The notes: generated from the letters alone by a model not told the origin. A stretch of 64,000 nucleotides of DNA from Spartobacteria bacterium (GCA_021325495.1 JAJPGZ010000010.1:124001-188000); one strand, 5' to 3'; counted from the stretch's first letter, positions 52,712-61,959 are shown. A program made the numbers and translations.

Positions 52712-54007
52712 TTGAAATTGCCGTTTAGTTTATTTCTTGCGCTGCGGTATTTGAAACCGAAGCGGACGTTTTTGTCGATCATCACGCTTATCTCCATCAT
52801 CGGCGTGATGCTCGGCGTGACCGTGCTCATTCTCGTCATCGCGGTCATGACGGGATTCGATCGCGAATTGCGGCAGAAGGTGATCGACTTCGACGCGCAC
52901 ATTCTGGTGACGAGCGATGACATCCTGCACGATTGGCGCGGATTAAAACAAAAGATCGACAACGTACCAGGCGTGGTCGCAACGGCGCCGTTCGTGCAAG
53001 GGCCGGTGATCGTCGAATTCCAGGAACGGCGACTGGCGCCGCTGATTCGCGGGGTTGATCCGGCGCAGGAAGAGAAAGTGATCCCGCTGCAGAAGTTCAT
53101 CAAGGAAGGCGCGGTCGATCTCGACGGCGAAAATACCATCGTCGGCATCGAGCTCGCGCGACAATTGCGCGTGCATGTCGGCAACAAGATCACCGTGTTT
53201 TCGCCCGGAAATGTCGGTCACGTGCTCGACACGATTAAGCGACTGGAGAACGCGAACGATAAGACGGCGGAAAAAGCGGCGGTCGATGAATTACGCGATG
53301 TCGTTCTGCCGAAGGAATTGACCGTGACCGGCATCTACGAGACCGGACATTACATTTACGATTCGCAATATCTGCTCGTGCCGTTGTTCGTCGGCCAGGA
53401 ATTATACGGCCTGGGCGACGCGCTCCATGGCATCACTGTTCGCTGCGACGATCCTTACAACGCGCAACAGGTGAAGGAACAGATCGCGCCGATGCTGGAG
53501 CCACCGGAATTCGCGCAAACGTGGATCGACATGAACAAACGCTTCTTCGACGCCGTGCGACTCGAGCGCAACGTCATGTTCTTTCTCCTTTTCTTCATCG
53601 TCGTGGTCGCGGCGTTCGGAATCATGAGCACGCTCATCACCGTCACCGTGCAAAAGCGGCGCGAGATCGGAATCGTGAAAGCGCTCGGCGCGACCATTTC
53701 GCAAATCGTCTGGATATTTCTCGGACAGGGAACGGTCGTCGGACTCTTCGGCACGCTCACTGGACTTGGACTTGGGATGACGTTGATCCGTTACCGGAAC
53801 GAATTCGCGCACTGGCTCGCGACGACGTTACACATCGAAATCTTTCCGCGCGAAGTTTACCAATTCTCGGAAATTCCGGCGCAAGTCGTGCCTAACGACG
53901 TCGCCATCATCTGCGTGAGCGCGTTTCTCATTTGTTCGCTGGCCGCGCTCGTGCCGGCGTATTTCGCGGCGCGGCTCGATCCAGTGAAGGCGCTGCGTTA
54001 CGAGTGA
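52712..54007 (+). CDS. LolC/LolE-type lipoprotein-release ABC permease
   Basis: This protein of about 431 residues has an N-terminal membrane helix (FLSIITLISIIGVMLGVTVL) and a large periplasmic domain (about 60-290) with VTSDDILHDWRGLKQKIDNVPGV. Three C-terminal membrane helices (MacB/FtsX-type) follow, with KRREIGIVKALGAT. It matches LolC/E, which extract lipoproteins from the inner membrane with the LolD ATPase; no lolD is seen here. The start is uncertain: TTG 52712 gives the usual FSLFLALRYLKPKRT start. Confidence 0.9.
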   Translation: MKLPFSLFLALRYLKPKRTFLSIITLISIIGVMLGVTVLILVIAVMTGFDRELRQKVIDFDAHILVTSDDILHDWRGLKQKIDNVPGVVATAPFVQGPVIVEFQERRLAPLIRGVDPAQEEKVIPLQKFIKEGAVDLDGENTIVGIELARQLRVHVGNKITVFSPGNVGHVLDTIKRLENANDKTAEKAAVDELRDVVLPKELTVTGIYETGHYIYDSQYLLVPLFVGQELYGLGDALHGITVRCDDPYNAQQVKEQIAPMLEPPEFAQTWIDMNKRFFDAVRLERNVMFFLLFFIVVVAAFGIMSTLITVTVQKRREIGIVKALGATISQIVWIFLGQGTVVGLFGTLTGLGLGMTLIRYRNEFAHWLATTLHIEIFPREVYQFSEIPAQVVPNDVAIICVSAFLICSLAALVPAYFAARLDPVKALRYE

Positions 54008-54011
54008 CGAT

Positions 54012-54083
54012 CTGCTGTAGCGGCCGCCGTCCTCGGCGGCGAAGCCGAACCAGATGCCGCCGAGACGGCGGCCGCTACAGCAG
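54012..54083. repeat. Hairpin repeat with CTGCTGTAG ends
   Basis: A 72-bp near-perfect inverted repeat starts CTGCTGTAGCGGCCGCCGT and ends ACGGCGGCCGCTACAGCAG. It lies just after the permease gene and contributes the final TAG stop of the convergent molybdenum-carrier-like gene. It may also act as a bidirectional transcript end. Confidence 0.88.
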
Positions 54084-54536
54084 AATGGATTTCGCGAACG
54101 CCTCAAGCGCGCGGAACGCGTAATCGTATCCATCTCGCCACTCGCTTTGTCGCGGACCGGCCACGTTCAAGATGTCGATCTTGTGCTTGCGCGTAAGATC
54201 GACAATCGCATTTGCCGCATCTTCGACTGAACGAGTTGAGTCGATCAACAGGTGCGGCCGCGAGTGTTCGAGGCAGCAACGCAAAGTGAATTCGCTGCCG
54301 CCGCGCAATTCGCGGTCGTAAAAAATAATTGTCGCGTCCGCGTCGATCACGTTTTGCAGCGTACGCTCGGCGAAACTTCCGTTAGGCAATTCCGTTAGCG
54401 GATATTTCTCGGGAATCTTCCCGAACTCATCCAGCCGTCCGGCCGGAACCCAACCGCCGCATTCGATGCCGTGTTTGAACGCGACATCAAGCGCGGCCCG
54501 ATCGACACCGGTTTGTCCGCCGGAAATAATCTTCAC
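54075..54536 (-). CDS. Putative molybdenum-carrier-like (YpsA-type Rossmann) protein
   Basis: This 153-residue protein begins MKIISGGQTGVDRAALDVAF, the nucleotide- or cofactor-binding start of the molybdopterin-carrier/SLOG-like family (pfam 'putative molybdenum carrier'). Further motifs are FAERTLQNVIDADATIIFYD and GGSEFTLRCC. Ligand and role are unproven. The stop TAG comes from the hairpin repeat, and two oppositely oriented decamer copies (54173, 54195) lie 12 nt apart within the gene. Confidence 0.82.
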   Translation of the reverse strand: MKIISGGQTGVDRAALDVAFKHGIECGGWVPAGRLDEFGKIPEKYPLTELPNGSFAERTLQNVIDADATIIFYDRELRGGSEFTLRCCLEHSRPHLLIDSTRSVEDAANAIVDLTRKHKIDILNVAGPRQSEWRDGYDYAFRALEAFAKSILL

Positions 54537-54555
54537 ATTCGCCGCGCGATCTTAG

Positions 54556-54617
54556 CTGTAGGGGAAGCAGTTTGCTTCCCGAAATTTCGGTCCGGACGCT
54601 AACAGCGTCCCCTACAG
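54556..54617. repeat. Hairpin repeat with CTGTAGGGG ends
   Basis: The inverted repeat has outer arms CTGTAGGGG and CCCCTACAG and an inner GGAAGCAGTTTGCTTCC hairpin. It ends inside the transporter gene at 54612, supplying that gene's TAG stop. The ends share CTGTAG with the element at 54012. Confidence 0.85.
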
Positions 54618-55337
54618 TGCTTGTTCGCGGCTGCGCGCGAATGGATTGAAGTTCGTTCCGCGATCGAAGACGTCGATGCCTTCAGCGCGTTTCAGATTGT
54701 TCACGACCCAATAAGTCACGGGCGTGAGCGCGGCTTCATACAAAACTTTCGCGACGTAACCCGAAATCATGAGACGAAAGATGACCGACCACGATGTCGT
54801 CCCGGCAAAGGCAACGAGCATGACGACGGCGGTGTCGACGAATTGGCCGGTGATTGTCGATCCAATGAAACGCGTCCAAAGCCATTTGCCGTTCGTCCAT
54901 AATTTCATTTTCGCGAGCGTGTAGGAATTAGTGAACTCGCCGGCCCAGAATGCGATCAGGCTGGCGATGACGAATCGCGGCACGACATAGAAGACGGCTT
55001 CGAACGCGCTTTGATGTTTAAATTCCGGCGCGGACGGAAACCAGGTCACGAACACGCCGACGATGGTCATGAGAATGTTGGCGAAGAACGCGATCCAGAT
55101 CGCGCGCCGCGACGCGCCGTAGCCGTAAACTTCGGTGAAGACATCGGCGAAAATGTAAGTGAGCGGGAAAAGCAATTGGGCGCCGCTCACGCGCGCCCAC
55201 GGAACGCCCGGCACGACGCAAATTTTTTGGCCGACCAGATTCGAGATGAGCAGAATGACGACGAAAATGTGAACGAGCAGATCGTAGTAATGAAATCGGC
55301 TGAGGCGCGCGTCGCGCCCGGTCAACTGGCGAATCAC
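54612..55337 (-). CDS. Queuosine-precursor transporter family (YhhQ/VUT) membrane protein
   Basis: This 241-residue protein has about six membrane segments. FPLTYIFADVFTEVYGYGASRRAIW is the signature of the vitamin-uptake-like YhhQ family, with GEFTNSYTLAKMK and GSTITGQFVDTAVV later. YhhQ imports 7-cyano-7-deazaguanine or related queuosine precursors in E. coli; the substrate here is inferred. The stop is embedded in a hairpin repeat. Confidence 0.92.
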   Translation of the reverse strand: MIRQLTGRDARLSRFHYYDLLVHIFVVILLISNLVGQKICVVPGVPWARVSGAQLLFPLTYIFADVFTEVYGYGASRRAIWIAFFANILMTIVGVFVTWFPSAPEFKHQSAFEAVFYVVPRFVIASLIAFWAGEFTNSYTLAKMKLWTNGKWLWTRFIGSTITGQFVDTAVVMLVAFAGTTSWSVIFRLMISGYVAKVLYEAALTPVTYWVVNNLKRAEGIDVFDRGTNFNPFARSREQAL

Positions 55338-55392
55338 GATGTCGATCCTGGCCCGAGCCGGACGGGCGGTCGATGTCGATCTTGCGCGGCGA

Positions 55393-58300
55393 TTATTTTT
55401 TCTTGCGCCGCTTGGTTTTGATCGGCACTTCGCAAGTAACTTTGGTCCCGCCTTTCGGACGGGGATCGATCATCAAGGTGCCGCCGAGAACATTGGCGCG
55501 GTACTTCATGATGTGAACGCCGAGACCTTTGCCGCGCTTGGATTTGCGCTGGCGAAAACCTTTACCGTTGTCTTCGATGACCAACCGGATGAAGGCGCGC
55601 TCGCGCTCGATGCAAATGATGATCTCGTCGCCGCCGGAATGACTAACGGAATTGCGCACTGCCTCCTGCGCGATGCGGAAAAGGTTGAGCGCGATGGTTT
55701 CGTCCTGGAGACGAATGCTTTTCGGCAATTTAAGCGCGCAATGAATTTTCGGATGTTCGTTCGTTTGTTTGCACAAACCGCGCAACGCTTCGATCAGGCC
55801 GCCGGCGCGCAATTCCGCCGGTTGAAAATTACGGGCAAGATCGCGCGCGACGCCGACGTTGCGATTTACGATCAGCGCCGCCTCGCTCAACGTTTTCGCC
55901 GCTTCGCTATTGTCGATCTTGTTGCTTGTCGATTTTAAAAACAGCGCAGTGGCGGTGAGTTCCTGGCAAACAATGTCGTGCAAATCCTGGCCGACGCGGC
56001 GACGCTCGCGCTCGCTGATTTCCAGGAGTTCACGCTCGAGTTGTTCGCGGTCGGCCATCGTCCGCTCGAGCTCATTGTTAATCGCGACCAAATCGGCGGT
56101 GCGCTCGAGCACGCGTTGCTCGAGCTGATCGCGCGCGTAGCGCAATTCTTCGTCGGTCTGTTTTTGTTCGGTGGCGTCGCGCGCGATCTTGGCCAGGCCG
56201 CGCGGCTGGCCATGTTCGTCGTCGAGCCGCGCCATCACGCCGTCGACCCAAAATCGCGAGCCGTCTTTGCGCAAGTGCCAGCGGCGATCGGGCGCGCGGC
56301 CGCGTTGCATGGCGGTGGCGATTTCTTTTTCCACTTCCCCACGCGCTTTGTCTTCATCGGTAAAAATAAGCGCGCCGGTTTTTCCTTCCGCCTCCTCACG
56401 CGGCCAGCCGAAGACGCGCTCGGCGCCGGCGCTCCAATAGGTAATGCGATTGTCGAGATCGAGCAGGAACATGGCGTAATCTTTCGCGCCTTCGACCAGG
56501 AGCTCGAAACGTTCGCGGGTTTCGCGCAATTTCGATTCCGCCTGTTTCAGCTCGTCGATGTCGGTCGCGGAGCCGAACCAGCTGAGCACATTTCCTTGTC
56601 GATCTTTCAACGGCACATTGCGGCCGATGAACCAGCGATATTTGCCGTCCGCTCCGCGCAACCGGTATTCGCAATCGAACACTTCGCCGGCGGCGAGCGC
56701 CCGCTGCCATGATTTGGTCGAGGCCGGCGCATCTTCCGGATGCACCACTGCCTGCCAGCCCGGTCCGCGCGATTGTTCGTAATTCAATCCGGTGAATTCG
56801 TACCAACGTTTATTGAAGTAATTCGCTTCGCCATTGGGCTCGTTAGTCCAAATGATCTGCGGAATGTGGTCGGCCACGGTGCGCAACCGCTCCTCGCTCT
56901 CGCGCAACGCGTCCTCCATTTCCTTTCGCGCGGTGATATCGATGACGTATTCGGACAATGTGCCGTCACCGAGATCGCGGCCGGCGAAGAGCATCCAGCG
57001 CTTCGTTCCATCGGCCAAAAAATATTCCTTCTCGTAGGGACCGATGCGGCCGGTCGCGGCCACCTTCGCCCATTCCTTCTCGCTATCCGCGCGCCATTCC
57101 GGCGGCGTCATGCGCATCCAGGTTAACTCGCGCGCTTGGATCTCGGCGCGCTTATACCCGGTCATCTTCAAGAAAACTTCGTTCGCATCGATGACACGTC
57201 CGTCGTGATCGAACAACAAAACGCCGACCGCTTCGGTCTCGAAGATACGTTGCAGACGCGTCTGGATTTTCCGCACTTCGTCCTCGGCGTTTTTCCGCGC
57301 GGTGATGTCGATCAAGGTGAGGACGACGCCGCTGATGGTTTGTTCGGTTGTGCGATAGGGGATGATGCGCAGCGCCCACCAGCGTTTGTCGGTGGAGGCG
57401 ACTTCGCGTTCGATCGGGATGAGGCGATCGAGGACTTGGTCGCAGGCCGCGATCAGATCTTCGTTTTCCAATTTATGGGTGATATCGGCGATGGGGCGGC
57501 CGAGATCGGTATCGATGAGGTTGAAAACTTCCTGCGCGCTGGGGGTGAAACGCTGGATGCGTAATTGTCGATCTAAGAAAAGCGTGCCGATGTCACTCGC
57601 CGCCATCAGACTATTGAGGTCGGCGTTGGCGCGGCTCAATTCTTCGACCGTGCTCTTCAGCTCGTGATTGACCGTGGTCAGTTCTTCGTTGACCGACTGC
57701 AATTCTTCCTTGCTCGTCTCCAACTCTTCGGTGGCGGAACGCATCTCCTCGTTCATCGCGTGGAGCTCTTCGTTCGACGCTTTTAGTTCTTCGTTGGTGG
57801 CTTCGTACTGCTCGACCGTGGCGTTGAGTTGTTCTTTCAGGAATTGAATCTCGGCGTTGGCGTCGGCCCTAAGATCTTCCCGGGGGATGGGCGGCGGCGC
57901 TTCGACCGCTGCACCGTCTTCCTTGTGAAAGAGGATAAGAAAAAATCCCTGCGCTTGATCGCCGGTGCGCATCGGCCGCACTTCAATCGCGATCGTTTCG
58001 GCGTCGCCGTCGATGTCGATCTTTTGCGGCGAACCCTTGACCACTTCTTTTGATTGCGAGGCGCGGAACAAAGCCGTTCGCAATTCAATCTGCAATTTCG
58101 GGTCGACCACCTTGGTGATGTTCGCGGTTGGCTCGCCCGGAATGAAGTGGAGATAACGTCCGACGTTCTCGGAAAGGTGAATGATGTCGTGGGCCTCGTT
58201 CACCACGGCCGAAGGCGGTCCGTATTGTTCGAGCAGCCGCAAATGCAATTCGCCAAACAAAACTTCCCGACGCGTGTGACTGGCGCGCACCTCATCCAGC

Positions 58301-59994
58301 GCATCGCCGGTGGCGCGTTCGGCGCCGCTCGCGCTCAATGCCGGCAACGGGCGAACAGTCCGGCCACGACGCAGTCCGGTGCTCGGTTCTCCCATCGGCA
58401 GAATCGGCATGCGCCAGATCGGCCGCGGAGTAGAACGCCTGACGAATAGTCGATTTTTTTCGTCCATCGGCGTGAAGAGCGATGTCGCCGCACTTTTGTT
58501 TTCCGAGCCGCCGATGAAAAGGAGACCGCCCGCGCGCAGCGCGAAATGAAAAATGTCGAACACCTGCGCCTGCGCTTTCGCGGTGAGATAAATGAGCAGG
58601 TTGCGGCAGGAAATTAGATCGCAGCGCGAGAACGGCGCGTCTTTCAAGACGTTGTGCGCGGCGAAGAGCACTTTCTCGCGCACGTCCTTGCGCACGCGGT
58701 AATAGCCCTGCTCGCGGGTGAAAAACTGCCGCAAACGTTCCGGCGAAACGTCCGCTTCAATGATCGACGGATACAATCCGTCGCGCGCGTCGGCGATCGC
58801 GTGTTCGTCGATGTCGGTCGCGAAAACGATTATTCGCGGCGGATCATCCAGACGCTCCGCGTGTTCGCAGAGCAACATCGCGATCGAGTACGCTTCCTCG
58901 CCCGTGGCGCATCCCGCGACCCAGACGCGCACTTCGTCGTCGCGCGCTTTGCCGGCGAAGAGTTGCGCGATGTGCGCTTCCAACGCCGCGAACGCGTCGT
59001 GATCGCGAAAGAAATGCGTAACTCCGATGAGCAAATCCTGGAGCAGTGCGCGCGTCTCGATCGGATGCGTATGAATAAAATCGACATATTGCGGAATGGT
59101 CTCGATCGAGTTGACCTGCATGCGCCGCGCGATGCGCCGCAAAATGGTGGCGCGCTTGTAATGAGTGAAATCGTGTCCAGTTTGCGCGCGGACATTCGCC
59201 AACACGCGCCCGATCGCTTCCTCATCCGCCGGCGCGCGCGTTTCATCCGAAACCGTTTCGCCGCCGGGCGCGTCCTCCACTTTTACATCCGGCTCAGCCG
59301 CGTCCTCGATTTCGGGCGGCAACTTCATCCGGTTTTCGTTGTGGACGAACTCGAGCAACTTCGCCGGCATTTTTTCCACCGGCAAAACCCAATCCACCAT
59401 TCCTGTACTAATGGCCGAAACGGGCATGGTCTCGTGTTCCGCTTCGGCCGGGTCCTGCACAATCGTTAGGCCGCCCTGGGCGCGAATATGTTTCAATCCG
59501 ATGACGCCATCGCTGTCGCTCCCGGAAAGAATTACCCCGACCGCGCGCTGTCCGTAGGCGTGGGCAAGCGTGCGGAAAAATAGATCGATCGTCACCCGCC
59601 GGCCTAACTGGCGTTGTGGTTCGACGAGCTGCAGCGTGCTGTCGTTAAACGTGAGCTGATGATTCGGCGGGATCACATAGACGTGGTTAGGCCGGACCCG
59701 CTCCGTCCCCGACACCTGTGTCACCGGCATCGCCGTCTTTTGTTGAATCACATTCGCGAGCTGGCTCTCGTGTTCGGGCGACAGATGCATCACCACGACA
59801 AAGGCGAGCCCCGAATCGGGCGCCATGTCGGTGAAAAATTGCTGCAACGGGCCGATGCCGCCGGCGGATGCGCCCAACCCCACCACCGCCGCGGGCTGGT
59901 TAGGATCGCGCCGCTTCTTCGCGCCATCGCGCGCGACCTCGCCGGTCATCTCCGTTGCTGCCGGGTCAAGCGCGCTCTCTGGATCGTTCGCCAT
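55393..59994 (-). CDS. CheB-CheR-PAS-histidine kinase fusion protein
   Basis: This 1533-residue signalling protein has a CheB-type methylesterase domain (about 33-225) with Ser in GASAGG (about 42), His in HLSPEH (about 68) and Asp in GSDSDG (about 162). A CheR methyltransferase domain follows (about 265-530; GVTHFFRD, VWVAGCATGEEAYS), then a coiled coil (about 718-798). Four PAS-type domains follow to about 1300. Next come a HisKA_3 dimerisation helix with phospho-His in RVGQDLHDIV (about 1340) and a HATPase_c domain with EDNGKGF and GLGVHIMKYRA. No membrane segments are seen, so it is a cytosolic sensor. No response-regulator gene is adjacent. Confidence 0.95.
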   Translation of the reverse strand: MANDPESALDPAATEMTGEVARDGAKKRRDPNQPAAVVGLGASAGGIGPLQQFFTDMAPDSGLAFVVVMHLSPEHESQLANVIQQKTAMPVTQVSGTERVRPNHVYVIPPNHQLTFNDSTLQLVEPQRQLGRRVTIDLFFRTLAHAYGQRAVGVILSGSDSDGVIGLKHIRAQGGLTIVQDPAEAEHETMPVSAISTGMVDWVLPVEKMPAKLLEFVHNENRMKLPPEIEDAAEPDVKVEDAPGGETVSDETRAPADEEAIGRVLANVRAQTGHDFTHYKRATILRRIARRMQVNSIETIPQYVDFIHTHPIETRALLQDLLIGVTHFFRDHDAFAALEAHIAQLFAGKARDDEVRVWVAGCATGEEAYSIAMLLCEHAERLDDPPRIIVFATDIDEHAIADARDGLYPSIIEADVSPERLRQFFTREQGYYRVRKDVREKVLFAAHNVLKDAPFSRCDLISCRNLLIYLTAKAQAQVFDIFHFALRAGGLLFIGGSENKSAATSLFTPMDEKNRLFVRRSTPRPIWRMPILPMGEPSTGLRRGRTVRPLPALSASGAERATGDALDEVRASHTRREVLFGELHLRLLEQYGPPSAVVNEAHDIIHLSENVGRYLHFIPGEPTANITKVVDPKLQIELRTALFRASQSKEVVKGSPQKIDIDGDAETIAIEVRPMRTGDQAQGFFLILFHKEDGAAVEAPPPIPREDLRADANAEIQFLKEQLNATVEQYEATNEELKASNEELHAMNEEMRSATEELETSKEELQSVNEELTTVNHELKSTVEELSRANADLNSLMAASDIGTLFLDRQLRIQRFTPSAQEVFNLIDTDLGRPIADITHKLENEDLIAACDQVLDRLIPIEREVASTDKRWWALRIIPYRTTEQTISGVVLTLIDITARKNAEDEVRKIQTRLQRIFETEAVGVLLFDHDGRVIDANEVFLKMTGYKRAEIQARELTWMRMTPPEWRADSEKEWAKVAATGRIGPYEKEYFLADGTKRWMLFAGRDLGDGTLSEYVIDITARKEMEDALRESEERLRTVADHIPQIIWTNEPNGEANYFNKRWYEFTGLNYEQSRGPGWQAVVHPEDAPASTKSWQRALAAGEVFDCEYRLRGADGKYRWFIGRNVPLKDRQGNVLSWFGSATDIDELKQAESKLRETRERFELLVEGAKDYAMFLLDLDNRITYWSAGAERVFGWPREEAEGKTGALIFTDEDKARGEVEKEIATAMQRGRAPDRRWHLRKDGSRFWVDGVMARLDDEHGQPRGLAKIARDATEQKQTDEELRYARDQLEQRVLERTADLVAINNELERTMADREQLERELLEISERERRRVGQDLHDIVCQELTATALFLKSTSNKIDNSEAAKTLSEAALIVNRNVGVARDLARNFQPAELRAGGLIEALRGLCKQTNEHPKIHCALKLPKSIRLQDETIALNLFRIAQEAVRNSVSHSGGDEIIICIERERAFIRLVIEDNGKGFRQRKSKRGKGLGVHIMKYRANVLGGTLMIDPRPKGGTKVTCEVPIKTKRRKKK

Positions 59995-60082
59995 AATTTT
60001 TTGTGATCGCTGCCGCCGACAATAACCTAAGCCCGTCGCGCCGACTTTCCTTAAATATAACGTCTGCGCGGTCGAAGTTAGA

Positions 60083-60130
60083 TGTCGATCTTGCGCACGG
60101 CGACAATAGCGGCCGGCCGATGTCGATCTT
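60083..60130. repeat. Two direct decamer copies in the intergenic region
   Basis: TGTCGATCTT at 60083-60092 and 60121-60130, both followed by GCGC, lie upstream of the large kinase gene (ATG at 59994) and downstream of the Gly-rich gene. The remainder of 59995-60143 shows no gene. Confidence 0.85.
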
Positions 60131-60144
60131 GCGCGGCAAAAGAA

Positions 60145-60170
60145 AAAGCGGCGGGGTTTCCCGCCGCTTT
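60145..60170 (-). terminator. Rho-independent terminator of the Gly-rich gene
   Basis: AAAGCGGCGGG and CCCGCCGCTTT form an 11-bp stem with a short loop. On the minus strand it is followed by TTTTCTTTT, giving a good intrinsic terminator about 30 bp after the stop at 60201. Confidence 0.8.
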
Positions 60171-60200
60171 CATTGCTCTCTAGTCAGCGTTGAGCCTGAT

Positions 60201-60407
60201 TTACCTTCCGCCTTGCTGCTGGCCACCACCTTGTTGGCCGCCCTGACCACCGCCGCCGCCACCTTGACCACCGCCGCCACCTTGACCACCGCCGCCACCT
60301 TGACCGCCGCCCTGTTGACCGCCTCCGCCTTGTTGTCCCGGCGATCCCTGGCCGCCGCCTTGAGCGCTCGGTTTCATTGGTTCGTTAGGATTTTGTTTTG
60401 TTTCCAT
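60201..60407 (-). CDS. Gly/Gln-rich low-complexity small protein
   Basis: This 68-residue protein begins METKQNPNEPMKPSA and continues with runs of QGGGG and GGQQ to its end. The AAAGGG sequence before ATG 60407 and the terminator after the stop support expression. No domain is present. Similar glycine-rich tails occur in nucleic-acid- or surface-binding proteins, but function is unknown. A TTCGTTAGG motif is in the start region. Confidence 0.6.
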   Translation of the reverse strand: METKQNPNEPMKPSAQGGGQGSPGQQGGGGQQGGGQGGGGGQGGGGGQGGGGGGQGGQQGGGQQQGGR

Positions 60408-60733
60408 ATTGCCCTTTCTGATTTGTGTTTCGAATCAGCGTGTTGATCACCCAACGTGATTGAATTACGCCTTCACGGTAAAATCGCGCGACGCCAACGC
60501 AGTCAGTGTCCGATCTTTGGTTATTCACCTCGTAAGAAAAAGGACTAGTGGTTACGCCCTCAGTTGTCAGAAAATTTTGGGGGCGCGTGCCTAACGGCTT
60601 TGTTTCCTGGACTCGCTGAGAACAACCGATAGAGAAATCAGCGCTTATCCGATCGCTGTTGTTGGTTGTTCCGCATCGATCGATGATTCATCCGACCGAT
60701 TGCGGGCGCTGACACGAGAGAAGAGTTTGGTGA
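60408..60733. other. Gene-poor stretch, nothing definite seen
   Basis: This 326-bp region between divergent genes has no plausible frame. It holds a few short palindromes (GTGTTGATCACCCAAC) and one variant of the second motif (CCTAACGG). Its GC is lower than that of the surroundings, so it may hold the promoters of both flanking genes, but no clear -35/-10 pair stands out. Confidence 0.5.
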
Positions 60734-61183
60734 ATGACAAATCAGGCTGCTTTGGCGGTGGAACCGGAAGATAGATTACGATGGCTACGCAGACTCGGTG
60801 GCGCGAGATACTGGTCTTGTCTGGATGACGAGCGTTGTTGTCGATCTTGCGGCAGAATTTTCACCGGCTACGACGTTCGATTTGTCGGCGGAACACGCCC
60901 GCTCGGTCCGTTAAGCGTGACCTGTCCCACTCCCGGGTGTGAGTCGACGCCGGAGCGTTGGGTTGGTGCCAGCGAGTTGCAGCCGCGCCGGGTCAAGCGC
61001 GCGATCTCTGCTCGCGTAAAAGTAATCCGTGTACTTCGAAAGCGCCGTCGCCGAAAGCAGCCGGCGACTTCAGCAAAACTCATCGATGCAATCAAACGCC
61101 GGTCGGCTCGCTGGATCGAATGGTTTTCTTCTTTGATCACAGTTGGAATGCGCGTTCCTCGCGTCCGGGGCCCAATCGTCTAA
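60734..61183 (+). CDS. Zinc-ribbon-like hypothetical protein
   Basis: This 149-residue protein has cysteines in ERCCRSCGRIFTGYD and VTCPTPGCES, spaced like a treble-clef or zinc ribbon (about residues 36-76). An extremely basic segment (KVIRVLRKRRRRKQP) follows. Nucleic-acid binding is likely from charge and zinc motif, but no family is recognised. A decamer copy runs through the first Cys codons. It reads toward a small coiled-coil gene 12 bp downstream. Confidence 0.7.
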   Translation: MTNQAALAVEPEDRLRWLRRLGGARYWSCLDDERCCRSCGRIFTGYDVRFVGGTRPLGPLSVTCPTPGCESTPERWVGASELQPRRVKRAISARVKVIRVLRKRRRRKQPATSAKLIDAIKRRSARWIEWFSSLITVGMRVPRVRGPIV

Positions 61184-61195
61184 GGCGCGTTTCAC

Positions 61196-61378
61196 ATGGA
61201 CAATTCCAAACCAAACCGACTCGACCAATCTGTCCGCGAACCGCTCCTGGCTATTGTGCCCAGAGTTAAAACCAAAACGAAGAAGCGTATTGCTCGTTTG
61301 AAAGAGGAAGTGGATAAACTTTCCGATACGCTTGATCGAGCGGCAGCGCGTCAGGCGAAAATTTCCGGCAAAAGATAG
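61196..61378 (+). CDS. Small helical protein (60 residues)
   Basis: This short Lys/Arg-rich frame contains a likely coiled coil (KKRIARLKEEVDKLSDTLDRAAARQAK). It follows the zinc-ribbon-like gene closely and precedes pyrophosphatase. No homologue is recognised; composition and spacing make it plausible. Confidence 0.5.
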   Translation: MDNSKPNRLDQSVREPLLAIVPRVKTKTKKRIARLKEEVDKLSDTLDRAAARQAKISGKR

Positions 61379-61416
61379 CACACGCAGCAGCGACGCTCTT
61401 CGCGATCATTTTACAA

Positions 61417-61959
61417 ATGAAGCTTTTGGAAAAATTGAAGCCGTTCGATAAAAAAACGGGATATCTCAATGTCGTAATCGAGACGCCGAAAGGATCGCGC
61501 AACAAGTACGCGTTCGATTTCGATCTGAAAGGCTACAAACTCAAAACCGTTCTACCGCACGGCGCGGTCTTTCCATTCGACTTCGGCTCCATTCCGGGAA
61601 CGCTCGCAGAAGATGGAGATCCGCTCGACGTTTTGTTACTCATGGATGAACCCGCATTTGCCGGGTGTTTCCTGCAGGCCCGTCTCATCGGAGTCATCGA
61701 AGCGGAGCAGACCGAGAAAGGAAAAACAGAACGCAACGATCGCCTCATCGCCGTCGCCGCCGAATCCCACACCAATGCCTCGACGAAGTCGTTATTGGAA
61801 CTTGAGCCCGCGCTCGTCGATGAAATCGAGCACTTCTTTGTTTCGTACAATGATGCGCGCGGTAAAAAGTTTAAACCCATCGGTCGAAAAGGTCCGGCGG
61901 CGGCCAGGCGTTTGATCGACAACTGCCGTCAGAAAAAGAGATCCCGTCGCCGGCATTGA
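61417..61959 (+). CDS. ppa: Inorganic pyrophosphatase (family I)
   Basis: This 180-residue soluble enzyme hydrolyses PPi from biosynthetic reactions. It shows ETPKGSRNKYAFD, LPHGAVFPFDFGSIPGT and the Mg-binding signature EDGDPLDVLLL (D-G-D-P-x-D), with the later ERNDRLIAV. Length and order fit bacterial family I. Active-site acidic residues are intact. The C-terminus is basic (KKRSRRRH). Confidence 0.92.
   Translation: MKLLEKLKPFDKKTGYLNVVIETPKGSRNKYAFDFDLKGYKLKTVLPHGAVFPFDFGSIPGTLAEDGDPLDVLLLMDEPAFAGCFLQARLIGVIEAEQTEKGKTERNDRLIAVAAESHTNASTKSLLELEPALVDEIEHFFVSYNDARGKKFKPIGRKGPAAARRLIDNCRQKKRSRRRH

Noticed and set aside
60003-60446. Ala/Leu/Thr-rich frame on the + strand
   Set aside because: It is the mirror of the GGQ-rich coding repeats on the opposite strand; the residue pattern is produced by the repeat, and it lacks a domain or ribosome-binding site.
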